64,000 bases of DNA, taken from Phorcus lineatus. Its lineage: Eukaryota > Mollusca > Gastropoda > Trochida > Trochidae. This document shows, piece after piece, positions 1-14,900 of the stretch; the stretch's first letter is position 1; every line of letters begins with the position of its first letter. Location: assembly GCA_921293015.1 (NCBI GenBank), contig OV121081.1, positions 75,223,022 to 75,287,021 of the forward strand. The letters are read 5' to 3'. Both the position numbers and the translations under genes were made by a program. The notes beneath the pieces are model-generated. The model saw only the letters and a program-made list of their open reading frames with translations. It did not search any database and was not told where the DNA came from.

Positions 1-52
1 TTTCTACTGTTTTTGATCACATGTTTTCAAACGACTTACAATCAAGATTAGC

Positions 53-418
53 TCCATAAACATATTTATTACCCATATGGTTAATTATAAGCGGTGACAT
101 ATTTTCAATATGAGCACATGTGCACATATCACTTTTGCCTAGCAACGATTGTTACAGAGCGAGTTACCGTCTTACGTCGTCTGTGACGTCATAAAACCAT
201 TGTTCGTGACGTCACTGTAGCGGGCCGCCGGAAAGGAAGCAGGCCGCATTCCGTGTGTTTAAAATGAAATAGAATCGGTAATAAAGAAATTATAACAGTC
301 TTCAAAAATCGTGCGAATTTGTGTATAACCCTCGCTCTCGCTCGGGTAATACAAAAATTCACACTCGTTTCGTAAAAGTCATATGACACACTTCCTCGGG
401 TAATAATCTCTATTTATG
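53..418. repeat. possible short MITE-like element
   Basis: The left edge reads CATAAACATATTTATTACCC (54-73). The complement of 398-418 begins CATAAA and ends TTATTACCC, so the ends are loosely inverted with a diverged middle. The interior has two GTGACGTCA-type motifs and a CTCGCTCTCGCTCGGG run. A related TATATATTACCCATATG motif occurs near 19342, which suggests a dispersed family. No target duplication is clear, so this is a weak call. Confidence 0.3.
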
Positions 419-3400
419 AAATAATTCATAATGATAAGTTAATGAAATGCCACAACAGCAATAACGTAAACATTAATGGATTTCTGAATCTTTCGTCTCC
501 AAATTCAACTTCGAAACTCATAATACGTCAAAATTCTAAGACCTCCTGGTCTTAAATAGTAGGCGGACCTGCGGTCCGACCCACAGATTGAACAACTTAA
601 TTTATATTATTTTCGAAACTTTCTTGCAAGATGTCAAAAGATAGGTAAGATACTTTTTCAAATTCATTCTAGATCAGATGCTGGATAATACTCAAAGGTG
701 TCAATGTCATATCACTTTACAGCAAGAATTCTCACGAAATGTGTATGGAAGCGCTTGGATACTAGATTGACCAACACACTGAATATCTTAACGATAGATT
801 TGACAAATTATTTATCATTGAATAAGCTAAATTCATCTTGGAAGCAACATCTTCAAGTTTAGTGATACTCCTTTAATACAAATATCAAAGACTGTTATGT
901 GAACGGGCAACTGACTTCAGCTAAATAATATAAGAAGCCCAGTTACTTTATACAGGGATATTTTGGCATGCGTTATCTTTGCACTTCCTAATCATCAAGT
1001 AAAGACTTAAGTGAATCCGTACTCACATTTAGGTTTTCAAATCGCACCAATGATTTTTATTTCGAATTGAAAATTAAATAGATCAATGAAATGCAGGAGA
1101 GGTTTATTGGTTTTGAAAACCGTCGCTAGTGCAAGGTACCATCCATTAACATTCTTGAGTCAATGAGGGAGCTGTTTGAGGTAGAAAAAATTCAATGAAT
1201 TATGCAATACACAAGTTATCGATATGCATGTAGCAAGTTCTAAATTGAGAAGGGACTTAGGGATTCGTCAAATCAATCACTGTTTAAAATGTATTCCCAG
1301 TACGCTCAGACTATGCCTAGGGTTTGTTGTATTCATGTCGTGTTTTCAATCACAAGCATCTAGATATGATAAAAGCACTTTATATAATAGAGGTTTGACA
1401 TTAGACGTCCATGCTAGGAGTTAAGCATGGTAGAATGGGTCAAGGTCAGTTCGTCTGTGCGTCATTGAAGTTATGTAGCTATATTCTTACTTGCAAGGTC
1501 TTTGTTCTTTGTCTAGTTCTTTGGAATTATTTGTAATAATATTTCAATGTATCAGCATAAATTCAATTTTTCTTTGTTAGAAAGAGAAATAATCACTGCT
1601 TGGACAAGAGTTTTGGTCGAGAAAGCGAAATCAGAAACTTCAGGTTTAAAAATATACACCTCATATTTCGGCGTTTACAAAAAATTTACATCAAGATAAT
1701 TTCATCACTGTAGTATAGCGAAGAGTTGCATTTTTGTTTAAAGCTTTATTGATATTGTTTATACTTGGAAGCTATGTTGTTTGGTGCCACATGAGTGATG
1801 CGGCACTAAGGAAGCGTTTTTGTTCTTGCATGCAGCTTTTCAAAACATAAGTTGTGCCCCTTGCCTTGTATCCTAGGTGGCGTCGTAGTTTGTTGTTCGC
1901 TCTGACACGTTCACACACATATACAACGAATTTATAGATTATTAAGTAATTGGTGTTTGTTTAAAATGCTCATTCGTGAGTTATCATTTATCTGCATTGA
2001 AGTATGATCAATATCGAACCACAACTTTTTCGACCTCGCATTTAAGCTGTTACAGTTCAGTGCAATATTGATTATTACATATTATGGGCAAATAAACATC
2101 TCCCATGGACTATTCTTACGCCAGCTCCAAGGACTTGCAAAGATAGGCCTTGCCGCATTTCCCGTACATTTCTGTGCTTGTCGCCAAGGCTGCTGCGACG
2201 GATCACGATGGTCCAATGAAAAATCCTTTGATTCATTTGCATTCAAAACACGAATTTTTACTGGTTGGTAGCAAGGTTTAAATTATACAGTTATAGAGAC
2301 TGGTGAAATTTAAAGCCATGCGGGTGAAGATGTATGCAAAAGGTTGTTAACTTTAATAAAAAAATATTTAAGAACTTGAACAATTGAATTTTTTAATGTT
2401 ATGCATGCTATACAGCGTAGTGACCTTTTCTGGTTCGTGAATAATTTATGATCCACTTTTGATTTTAACCTGAATCATGTTTGTACATTTTGATGAAAGT
2501 CAGATTATTTGGTAAAACCGATGCGTTATTGATTTAGTATGACGTCTCTGGGTTTTTAAGCTAAAGGCAAGACGAATGTATACAGAATAGTAAACAAATT
2601 GTATCGTGGTAGCATTTTCAAACATCGAAACGAGTGAATAGAATGAGAATCAGATTAACAATTGTGAGTATTTGTCCTTCACATCCTTCTGTGCACATAC
2701 ATATACTTATACTTGTACTTTTTGATTAAATGTATATAATTTATTTCACTGAGCATATTCCGAAGTGACATTGTTTTTGTATAACGGTCCTGTGCTGTTA
2801 TTGGTTGTTTTCTAACATTGAGTTAAAACGTTATTGAATTCGATTTGTATTGCTATATATTGTATGAGATTTCCTCATTTAAGTTTTTATTAGGTGTTTC
2901 AGATGATACCATGCATAGCAAAGATAAAGCTAGCTTCCCTAAACTGACATTCTTGTTAATCAGGTTTGTACGGATTTGGTCTTTATGACTAAGCTCTCTT
3001 ATATTTCAGACATTGATTAAACGATTCCATTCTAATAAATAACACTAGAAATAGCTTTTCAATAAAAGTTAACACTTTATTGACAGTTTCCGATCATAAC
3101 TTGTACTAAGAAACTGTAATGACAACACCATATATAATGGCAGATTAATTACATACCAAATTGATATATGTCAATAAAGAAATGACAGAACTGAAACAAG
3201 ACTATAGGCTCTATAATTTAATGTGACAAGTAAAATTTCTTATTTTGATTTCACAATACTAACGTAACTTGTCTAATTTTATTTGTCTTTAATAACAACG
3301 TTTTTAAATTAAGATCAGTGAAATCCAATAATGACGTGGTGTGATTTATTAAGGTTTCAATAGTCAAGTGTTAATCAAACCGAAATTGATAATTTCTTAT

Positions 3401-4640
3401 TTCAAAGACCAATTGAATTTTATGTTATCACAATCTAGTTTATTTATGTATCGTCCTGCATTGTCACTTAGCTGTAAATGAAATTAGAAATTGATATGAA
3501 TTGAGGTTTATTCAACCTTTATAAAAAATAACTTCTTTTTCCTTGAACAGGTGTACCTCACATATGTATGAAAATACATTTACGCCCTAAAGTAATTGTC
3601 ATTGGAAAATATGATTGCATCTGGTAGACTTAACAATCAAAGGAAACAGACATGTTAACTTTTTCCGGACAGATGGAGCGTTCCATCTTTCTCTATATCT
3701 TAGCATTACCACTTTCACATATTGACCGACGAATGCACATTCGCTCTAATTCTAAATATATGTTAGGCGATTAAAGATAAGTAGTAACACTTCGCGCTAT
3801 TTTAAGACATATAAGTTCCATTGTATGAATGACTTTTGATTTTTTAAATTTTTAATTCTTTTTCATTTCTGAGCATCCTCTATTGAAAGTTGAAACAGGA
3901 TTATAGTCTAAACTTCGTATAACTAATTTCTTAGTAATCACTTAACATTCACAAAAGCATCGATTAATTAATACTACTTGATTATTCGAGTAAACACTTC
4001 TTTTCGTTGTATATATGTTTCCTTCATCTCTAAGATAACAAAATAAACATGACCCAAGGAAATCAACTTCCTATCACAACCACAGCGGTTTTACACAAAT
4101 CTACAAGTACTTAATTATACATTCACATTCGACTTAAGCCAAAACAATAATGAACCACTTAGATGGCATTAGGGCCACGAGGGTAACATACATCTAATGT
4201 TATGGTTACAGATAGTTCCCATCGTCCCCTGATGGATGATAAGAGTAAAAGTCTATAAAAGAGCTTTTGCCAATGTAATAATGTGGCCTTGAGGTCAGTA
4301 TCCCTCAGTATTTCTGTCAAATGATCATCTTTAATGCCTGGAAAAGGAAAATGTTAATGTATGTGTATATCCTGGAAAATACCTACGCTCAGCCTGTTGA
4401 AAATAAATGGTTAAATCTTCAGGAGGCCCTCTGAAACTTTCAGATACAGTAAAATCTTATCTGACTTTGTTTCATACACTTATGCACAAAAACATGTTCA
4501 GCAAATCATTTTTATATATTGTGCAACGCAACATAAAACATTTGTGTGTAAAGGGCAATGTTTCAACATGGTTACTAGCGATTCGTATCCTTTGTTTCTG
4601 TTACTCAACAAAATTTTATAAATATTTAACTAGTAACTTT
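419..4640. other. AT-rich non-coding DNA, nothing recognised
   Basis: No open frame above about 113 codons, no transposon ends and no tRNA-like fold were recognised. The short frames have codon content typical of random AT-rich sequence and no domain I know. It could be intronic or intergenic. Confidence 0.6.
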
Positions 4641-4704
4641 GCAACAAGTAAAGAAGTGAGCATAGCTCACATACCCCCGCTTCAAACTATAGTCTGGCTT
4701 TCTT

Positions 4705-5817
4705 TGTTGGTCTTACCCTCAAAAAGCTCACTTAGGGATCATGGTTGATAAGTGTATTAAGTTTGTTGAAGCTAGCATGTATAGTTTAGGAGATATGCTC
4801 AGGAAAAAGCACTTTGTCAGATAGTCATTGTTTTAGTAACGTTTCCATGTAAAATGCAAAAAATAACAATAATTTGTTGGTCTTACCCTCAAGAGACGCA
4901 CCAATATGGATAAGTGTATGAAGTTTGGTGATGATAGCATGTACGGTTTAGAAGATATACTCCGGACAAAGGACTTAGTCATAAATTCACTGTTTTAGTC
5001 ATGTTTCCATGGAAAGCGCAAAAAAAATAAAAATCATTTGTTGGTTTAACCCTCAAAAGGCACATCAATGGATCATGGTTGATAAGTGTATGAAGTTTGG
5101 TAAAGATAGCATGTATAGTTATGAAGATATACTCCGTACAAAGGACTTTGTCACTGTTTAAGTCATGTTTCCATGGAAACCTCAAAAAAAATAAAAATCA
5201 TTTGGTGGTCTAACCCTCAAAATCACATCTAGGGATCATGGTTGATAAGTGTATGAAGTTTGATGAAGCTAGCATGTATAGTTTAGGAGATATGCTCCGG
5301 ACAAAGGACTTGGTCATAGAGTCACTGTTTTAGTCATGTTTCCATGGAAACCGCAAAAAATAAAAATCATTTGCTAATCTAACCCTCAAAAGGCACATCT
5401 AGGGATCATGGTTGATAAGTGTATGAAGTTTGGTGAAGCTAGCATGTATAGTTTAGGAGATATGCTCCGGACAAAGGACTTGGTCATAGAGTCACTGTTT
5501 TAGTCATGTTTCCATGGAAACCGCAAAAAATAGAAATCATTTGTTAGTCTAACCCTCAAAAGGCACATCTAGGGATCATGGTTGATAAGTGTATGAAGTT
5601 TGGTGAAGCTAGCATGTATAGTTTAGGAGATATGCTCTGGACAAAGGACTTGGTCATAGAGTCACTGTTTTAGTCATGTTTCCATGGAAACTGCAAAAAA
5701 TAAAAATCATTTGTTGGTCTAACTCTCAAAAGGCACATCTAAGGATCATGGTTGATAAGTGTATGAAGTTTGGTGAAGCTAGTATGTATAGTTTAGGAGA
5801 TATGCTCCGGACAAAGA
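4705..5817 (+). repeat. seven-unit ~170-bp tandem repeat
   Basis: The anchor TAACCCTCAAAAGG (variant TACCCTC in the first two units, AACTCTC in the last) recurs near 4714, 4884, 5047, 5211, 5380, 5550 and 5720, giving periods of 163-170 bp. Each unit carries ATCATGGTTGATAAGTGTAT, AGCTAGCATGTATAG and GTTTCCATGGAAACCGC. Units 4-7 are nearly identical, while units 1-3 are more diverged and carry small deletions. That gradient suggests expansion from the right side. Confidence 0.92.
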
Positions 5818-5821
5818 TTTG

Positions 5822-5901
5822 TGACGGACGGGCAGACGGACAGACGGACAGACAGAGAGACAGACAGACGGAGAGACAGACAGACGGACAGACGGACAGA
5901 A
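5822..5901 (+). repeat. GACGGACA/GACAGACA microsatellite
   Basis: An imperfect tetranucleotide array of GACG, GACA and GAGA units directly follows the last tandem unit. It produces an artefactual open frame rich in D, R, Q and T that should not be read as protein. Confidence 0.92.
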
Positions 5902-5948
5902 TGAACGCTATATACGCTGTATATTACGCTGTAAGGCGGGGGTATAAT

Positions 5949-8900
5949 TAATTACTTCATTAAGTGATTATATGGCTTCGTCTGAATATTTCTAACACGC
6001 TTGTAAATGTGTTGATTGAATACAACTCAAATGACTTCAAAAATCAGTCATGGATAGGTAAATGTTATTTGGGTACACATTATCATGATGAATAGTCCTA
6101 GGGCAATACGTTTTTGATTGTACGAACATGAAGGCTTTGGTGACAAAGAGGATTTCCTCCAAATATCCTTCCAATGATAAACACCCTTTGGTCATATAAT
6201 CTAGTTTTGATAATCAACAAAAGAAGGCTAGTTTATTGCCTTACACTTGCTGAAGCCGAGTATATGTAACGAGGAGGTTATAACGTGATAGTCAAAATAT
6301 AAGTGAGAAATGGGGGAGAATGCGAGTATCTGCTAATTAGTTATCGATTTTCCACAAAGATATACACAGAAGTGACAAGAAGATAGTGTAATATCACTGT
6401 ATGTACGAGTTATCATCGATTTCCTGTCTGACGCCTTGAAAATTGGTAATTGACTGACTCAAGGTACAATAAGTATCAAATAACCCTGAAAGACCTTACA
6501 CAGATTGCCTAATGTACAATAGCGATGGGGTAAAAATTATTTGTGGCATTTTATTGATAAATTGTTTGAAAATTCTATCTTTAGACATAGCGTCACATGT
6601 TTACACTCCTGTTTTTAATTATTTCCGATAACCTGTCTCTTGGAGATTGTTTTTAATCTCAAATGCACTGGTCTTGATACTATTCTTATTCATGTTATTG
6701 TTATCGGGTTTTGTTAACTATGAAAGATTCATACTCATTATTTTTGCACAACTCCGAAGTGAACTCCTGATTATAAAATATCATTTCAGGCAGCGTATGA
6801 TCTGATAACATAAGTACGCTCTTACTTTATTTTTTCTCTTACAATGTGCAAAACAAACACTTGTCGCGACAAATCACTGAAGTACTCATTACATGTGAGA
6901 TATTGCAGTACGGCTAAACCAGATAAATTGAGTTGGTGTACAGTATCGGAACACGTAGCCATCGGTGATCGAGGATCTGTTTTTCAGTCCTGTTTTCATG
7001 TGACTAGTCTTATTTGGTTGTCTGGATCCACACAATTAATCTGGATCCATACAATTAATCCTCTTAAAATTGCCTTAAGTCAATCAGATATAAATTGTGA
7101 CATATTATTCTCAGTGTAAAAGGAATGTACTATTTCTCTTTTTATTTCTTTTCGAGTGATTCATAGCCATTTCTTGATCTGTGTTTCAGGTCTGTAGATT
7201 ATGTTTTGTATTTGCAGTGTAAATGCTTGTATTACCTTATCAATCAACAATCTATAACATAAACGTCTCTGTAGGTAACACAAAACAATTAAGATAGCCC
7301 CAAACATATTACCGCCAGGATTATCGCTGTTACTACAGAGGAACGAATACGACAACAGAGGTCCGAATACTATATGTAGTTTATCGATTGAGTCTCTTGT
7401 AGCCAATCTTAAGAATCTTCTATTTAGTTGAAAGGTTCTATGATTCCATGGAGGAGACAATGTGCTCTGTTCTGTACATCTCGTGTTTTCACTATTCAAC
7501 TTTCCTGTTTTCCCAGCTAATAGATGCAAAGTTGTTCAAACGGCACTAAACGATAACTCTCTCATTAACTGTTGATAACTTCACTAGATTTGATAGCTTT
7601 TGAAATCTGTGGAATTTTGTTTTGTGCATATATAACAGTCATCATACAGAGAAACAATTATATCTACATGCTGGTGTTAAAATCTTGGCCTTAATTTGCT
7701 TAGGGCTCCTTCAAACAGTAGACTAGTAACGTTCAAAAGTCAATAATCCAAAGTTGATTATGTCATGAACCAATAAGCCATTAAATTTAAGACATAAACT
7801 TTATTTGTGAATCAATCGACAAAACATAACAATAACATAATCATAGTTAGGAATCCAGTTCCAATCCATAAGAAACAAACGGAAAATCTGAATAATATAA
7901 ATTATGTTCATTGTGGTAATTTCCCATCAACTTCCAAAAACATTTCCACTGGAAATATAGATATTTGACTTAAATAAAAGTCAAAGCCTTGAATGACGTC
8001 AACATGTTGGGTAATAAACTAAAAAAGTAGTTTGTAAGTATTAAAACATTAAAAGGCAGAATTATGAGTATGAATTATGTAGACACATTTATTTAACGTC
8101 ATCGAATAATATTTATTCATATTTATACACCGTTTCTAAAATATAACCGCAGTATCAAAAAGCAATATTCAAACAACAAAATTATCGACCATGAAGACTG
8201 CGTATGAAAGGTTTAACTATTTTTATATTTTGAACAAAACCAATTTCATATAGTACCAGATACTTATATAACGTCCTAAATGATGTCAGATAAAAAATAG
8301 TGTTGTTACATAATTACGTTTATTTTAATTAGTATTTATTAATATGATAATATAAAACAGAGGTAAGACATCATTTTCATAGTTAATTACACTTCACGCG
8401 AAGCGTCTGTTCTATTACGTCGCCTAATAACCCTCAAGGTGCATAACATCCATTTTTAGTAATTGAATGATAAGGTCTCAACATATTTTTCGCTTACGTG
8501 GCAAAGTTGTTTATCAACTTGTGCATATCCTTAGGCGTAATTCGTCGTTTTGACTTAATGGAATTACCATCCTCCAGCTGAAAAAGAAACATAATATTGG
8601 TAAATATCGTTATACAGAAATAACAATAAAATAATGTCATAGATACAAAAAAAAACGCTTAAAAACAAACCGAATTCAGAATCATTCATTGCATTATTCC
8701 TTCACCTGAGGGGAAATTTATCAAAGTAATTGACAGTTAATTGTCTTGTACTCGTTAAGAGCAACGTGCATACTTGATATTCATATGATTTAATTCTAGT
8801 GCCTATTAATTACCTGCACCTTTTTACCTGAAAATTTATCCTATCACATAGTGTAAAATCGTTTAATACTTGATACTGTTTACACACTGGTCAAGCGATA

Positions 8901-11900
8901 CATAAGTGCTTATGATTTCTTTTTTCGTGGTCAAAGGTTTAATGCAATTTGTATAAAAATCGTAAAATAGTTGACATAAATAGTTTCGATATCTGTTAAA
9001 GAATCCTTAAGACTTTATATCCATCTCATGGCATTAACTAAAATTTGAGTCATCATAAACTATTCTTCCTTGTTTCCTTTTTGCTAATCAAAAAAAATAT
9101 TGGCTATACTATGTCCTAAAGCTGTTTAAGTGACACATTAGTTTTGTTGTTTTGTTAAATTTGTAAACTCGAAACATAAAATCAAAGGTTTCTTTATCTT
9201 AAAAATAAAATCGTCCATTTCAAGTTATTAGGAGAGAGTGAGTTAGTTATGAAGTTTAACGTGCTAATGGAAGAAACCTTTCATATTGTTTTGAAAAAAG
9301 CTCATTGCTCATGACTGAAATAATTTTGTAAATTTCGCGGTTTTTCTGATGTCACTGTTTGAAAACGGACTGATAAACTAATAAAAACAATTATAAGATT
9401 TTTATTAGATTTGATATAAGAAAAATCAACAAGATGCGAGGAATAACTTTTTATCAAGCCTGAGTGGATGTGAGAAAGTCCGAGCTTTTGCGAGGATTTT
9501 ATCACAATAATCACGTGGGACACACAAACCATAATTCCGAGCTCTAAATTTGAGCTTTGAAGTACACATTGAAAATACATTCGTGCAGGCGAGTTGCAAT
9601 TCAACTCGGTCATTGTATCCATGCGCGACGAACGACAAATGCTATCGGAATCGTGACTGTCCGAAAGTTGTCATAGGCTCTGTACGACTTCTATATTATT
9701 GTTTTAACATTTTGAATATTTTCGTTAACAAATATGAATATGGGAAGAACGTTGAATAATGAGTCACCGGATCTCTGTTGGCTCGCTAAGTTATCAAAAA
9801 GTTAAAGAAAGAAGTTTGATTTAAAATTACATCTAGTAAGATATTCATGATGGGGCCAAAACGATAGGTTTGTAAAAGAACTGTAATAATCCGGTGTGAT
9901 CTTCCTGTTGGCTTGACTATCATCAAAAACAACCGACTCGTACAGGGACTTGAAATTGTGTGTTGAGATTTGTGTATAGGTTAATTTCGTTTTGTCCTTT
10001 GTTTAAAAAAAATGTTTTTAATATTCTTTAAGTGTCTTCTTATTGGTCTGACATGTTAATCAGCAAAATAATAATGAGGAATATTCAATATCTATATTGT
10101 CATAAAAAAACTAAGATTTATGAAGTATGTAAAATCTAAAAACAGTCTGCCACTTGCGGGGGATATAGCTCGACAATGTCACGCTTGTTCACTAAATAAA
10201 AAAAGGTGTTTTCAAAAATTAATCTGCCATGATTTATGAAGCAAATAAAAAGAAATATTTTTGTACTACTGAGTTGTTGATGGAGATTTTCCTAAGATAT
10301 ATTTCTGTTCCAGGTTAAATTTTCAATTTGAAAATATCATTTTCAACTTAAAATGGTAGTTTGCCAGGAAAAAAATGGGTCAATTTAAGGTCAAATGCAA
10401 TTTTGTGAAAATAAAATATAAAAGATAAATTGTAAAAGAAACTAAATCAACAACAAATATAGTCATGCACAATTAAACGGAAAGATCAGTTAATTTAGAA
10501 CTGTTGACAAGATTAAACGTTTTTAAATTCTATTTTATTACTGATTAAATTCTATTGATAGTGTTATCAGTGCATATAAACCTGAAAACACTTAACACCG
10601 TTTGCAACAACAAACTCTAAAACTGGAAGAGGCATATAAGTATATAAAACATTAATAAAATATGCCAATGAAACAAAATATGCATTCACTGAATTTGTAA
10701 GGTGTAAGGGGTAACCACTCCATTTTAATTGCTAAGGACACTAACTCTTGAAAATGAAATGACTAGTTGCGTGCAGCTCACTATCATCTATGGAGTTTCA
10801 CATGACATTGGGTTTTAAAATACAAATGTTATTGTCAGCCTTTCCAATTCCATGATAATATGATTGAAATGAATTGTTATGTCCCTGTCAAATATGAAAT
10901 CCTCTTAAATTCTTTGTACACGGAAAGCGAATGCTTCAGAATTTATTACATTCATTCCATTACTGAAAAAGCATGCATTTCATAAGAGTCAAGTTACTAA
11001 ATCAGAGTGGACATAGATAGGAAAGACAGGGTAATGAATGTATTTTATATCAAAATTATTTACACATTTTTAGTACAAGAGAACACAATGCAGTTTCATT
11101 GTGTCTGTATTCAACTTGAACGCTTCAAAATCCATGTTTATCAAGTGTTTTTGATCAGTGACTTACACATGTGACCTAATCTCATTTAGATCGTGTATTG
11201 TCAGTTGGATCAATTTGTCTCTATTAGACCAAGAGAAAACCCCAACACTTAAGATCTATAAACCATTGTATATACATACATATTTACGAGTATTAATGCA
11301 AGGGAATGTTATTAGTATTGATTATGAGTTATGTTGAGTCTTGGTATGTTATGACTTCCCTGAGAAGGGGACAAACTTTATTACCTATTTACGTTAATAA
11401 ATTGACTATTAATAAAGCTTATCCGTGACTTTCATACGATTTTTATGTAAGTATATTTCAAAATTGCAAATTCCATTACTTTTGCATCTGTGACTCCGAG
11501 GTCTCTTTAAACAGAATACAGCACAAACGATGCCCCGATTTTAATAATATCATTTTAAAAAATCACTTCATTTATGTTTCATAATTATTTCCATTTCCGA
11601 ATTTAAAACGATTGGTTTTAGTTTTTGTATATTAACATGCCAATAGTGCTCATGATTGCAATATTCTCAAACGAGCTTCTGCTAAACCGTTCAAAACTGT
11701 ATTACCTTAAAAAGCGGATTTTTTTCAAAACAGTGCTGCATACTTGCAATATTATTATCTTAAAAGTGCTATTTCCTTCATTCGCAAAACTTGTGAATTC
11801 TCACTATTTGAATTACTGGTCAAAAAGATATTTTTCTATTCAAAATTTTGGGGTACACCATCTTCGCATCAAGAATCAGCAAAATATAAAAAGAAAACGT

Positions 11901-14900
11901 GGTTAAACATATTGACAATATTTACCGAGGCTGAGATTGGTGAAAATAATGGGACAAACATGTATGCAAATACATGGAACACAAAGACACTTGCACATAA
12001 TGGTTTTTTCAGCCATTTGGTCTTAACTTTATACAATTTTCTATTTCAATATTGTACTTTTGATGTGAATAAAAGAGTATAGTAAATAGTTATTAAATTA
12101 TATAATTAGTTAATACATTTATCATGAGGTATCACATTCTTGTGTTCATTGGATACGCTTATAAAAATTTACCTTTTCTATACAGTTACCTGTTCTATAT
12201 ATACCTGCTTAACAAAAGTTGAATCAATTTCAAATGTTGGGCAATGGTGGGGGAGCTTTGTCAACCATCACATTAGCAACTTCGTTGACATGGCAAGCCT
12301 TTTGTGAAAATATCACTTTCTCACCCCAAGTATGGCCCTGACTGAAGTTTAATTAATTTTTAATGTTGATCAGTTAAATGATAAGTCTTTAAATGTTTTT
12401 GTCTGACGATATATATCGAACAGGATTAGGCTTTTTATAGTAAATAGTTATTTGTTGTCTTATGTGTTTGGAGTATGAGTAAAAGAGCTATAGGGCTCTA
12501 TATATAACGTAATTAGTATCCTTGCATATTAATAAACGTCCATGCACTTTTATTATTCTATGATAATGACAGTTATAAAATCGCTTCAAATTATCTCTAT
12601 GATACAACGGATTAACAGTAGTAGTAAATGCTATTCGGGTATCAAAGTAGTTGAATACATACTAATCATTAATTAAAATTAATTGTCATGCAGATATAGA
12701 GTGTTGCCCTTATTACTTCAGCCTACTGTAATGTCACTACAATGATCGGCACAATTATAATTACAGCACAAAATTGGATATATCATGATAATTTGTTTAA
12801 TTAACCCCTGTGGTTTTGACTACTTGTCATCAAATCTTATGTTATATGAAGACTTTCGAAATACAAATCCTATCAGTGTCAAACTGGCAAATTTTTACAA
12901 GAATAAATTATCAAATGTGTAACATTAAATAAGCTAGGTATATATATTAATTTAAGTCCTTGGTTAACGCAGCAGTAGATTACAGTTGAATCGGTCGGGT
13001 AGCATAAAAAGTAGTTGATAGATCAATTGCACACTAAAACAATTATCTAAAAAGATATGAAAAATGGCGCAGGAATTCTTTATTGTTTCTCACCAAGGCA
13101 TTATATAGGTTATTTAGCTTCTAGAAGTTTCTAATAAAGCCTCAAAGTAGTAAAGGCCTGTCTTGGGTAATCAAGAACCGGTGGAATGCTGTAGGCTCAA
13201 ATAGGGTACATAATCATTAAATTGTATTTGTACTAATGTTGGTTTTCTATATTATGTACATATCTTTTGTAATTGATTACGCAAAATTGCCTTGTATATG
13301 AACCTAATAACCGTTCTATTCTGCAGGGTTTTTTTTAAGAGTGGTTAACGAATACTTGCTAGTTTAACTTCTATTGATTAAAACTGCAGTGACGTTGGGT
13401 TTTTACGTTTAAGCGAGTATTTTAGACAATGACGTTAAAGTTTTGAAAATCTTTGTAGATCCCTTCTTATTCAATTGTGCATATCTTATCACAGTGTTAG
13501 AAATTTTAAAAATGTCTTTGTCAGCTTAAATTTCTGGTGAGCATGGAAAAAAGACTTATGACCATGCCGTTTTTTGTCAAAAAGTGCTTTCATTTCTTCT
13601 ATTTCTTCAATCACTGTCATTAATTTTCTTAGATGTGCTGTATCGCTTCTAACAAACATGTATCTGGCAGGATTTAGAATGTATTAATGAAAAGCGCAGG
13701 TTTTTAACTAAAAAAACGGTCAAAAAAAGCAGAATTTGCCGACGGAAACAATATCAATAATGTTGATCATTGTCTTCAATCGTTCACAATTTTCCTACCT
13801 TTTTCGATAAAAAGCACCGTAAACTAACTTTTTCGATAAAAAATCGAAATCTTAAATATTATATTTGGTTGATCCCATCTCTCCATTAGAGAAATTTGTA
13901 ATTAGGCCTCCACTTTTTCGCAGAAGATTTTTCATAAGGTACAAATCAGTATCTATTTACAACTACTTTATTCTCTCTCCCTCAATATGTTTGAAATCTT
14001 AATTTGATCACTAAAATTGAGGAAAAGATGGGAGAAAGAAAAACTCATTTTTCTTCGCTTGTTTCCAATATATTTCATAAAATTTGGCAAATTAGTTTAA
14101 ATATTGGTAGCGTCAATCTCAAACATCGTTGCTTGGTTATTTTGCTTGGTTAACATTTTTGGCAAGTGATGTTTACCGGGGAAATTTAATCATCTTCTTT
14201 GAATATGTAAAGAATGGCAAGCGGATATACATTAACCGAAATCCATGTACTTTGTCATTTACTGCCTCTGATTGAAAATTTTATGACCATTTAAAGGCCT
14301 GTTTACGCATCTACTTTCCCCTGTAAAGGGCTTTGATTCCAATGTGTGCCTTTCATCAGTAAAGCTTATTGTCACTTTCAAAAAGCATAATATATTCGAA
14401 GGCATGGATGGAGGATTAATTAGAAATAAGATTAAACATCTGTAGGAATTATTATACGGCTCATTTACATTTCCAACGACATCAAGAACAACTTATTTTG
14501 TGCGATTTTTGTGGTGAAAATAAGAAAATTAATTTTAGATTAATGTAATAACAATTTTAATATCTGACTCACGAAATGGACTCTTCTACAACTGATTCGT
14601 TATGCTTCCGTATTTTAATCACAATATTAAACGAAATAAACAAGTAAGTTGTTACGTAAATGTCATGTGCTGAAAACTAATTTAAGACTCATTATGTGTG
14701 GTTTAATGGTATTAAACTATACAATTCACTTTTAAAGATACTTCTATAGTTAACCAGTTTTCACCTTTTCAACCTTAATGTACACACTTTTTTTTGGCTT
14801 AGGTTCCTGTGATGCAAAGTGCTTAAATCAAGTTTGATGAACACATTTGTCTTCGAGAGGTTGCAGCATTCATACAGGCAATAGGTTGTAAATTTTAGCT

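Larger units (their letters stand above)
4647..5948 (+). mobile_element. pearl-like / non-autonomous Helitron-like element
   Basis: The left end has a perfect hairpin GTGAGC-ATA-GCTCAC followed by ACATACCCCCGC. The right end reads AAGGCGGGGGTATAAT, so CCCCCGC/GCGGGGG makes a short inverted pair at the two edges. Between them lie seven tandem ~170-bp units and then a GACGGACA-type microsatellite. This order (short inverted ends, tandem core repeats, tetranucleotide-rich microsatellite) is the layout described for the bivalve 'pearl' family, often grouped with non-autonomous Helitrons. No coding capacity is present and no target duplication is visible, as expected for Helitron-like insertion. 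The family assignment comes from known architecture; the boundaries are inferred from the hairpin and the G-rich end. Confidence 0.72.

Noticed and set aside
4705-5817. CRISPR array
   Set aside because: The ~170-bp units are tandem with no unique spacers, and the DNA is eukaryotic.
5676-5951. 91-codon frame rich in Arg, Gln, Thr and Asp
   Set aside because: It reads through the last tandem unit and the GACGGACA microsatellite of the pearl-like element.
7161-7529. 122-codon minus-strand frame
   Set aside because: No domain, no splice context and AT-rich random-like composition; length alone is not convincing over 64 kb.
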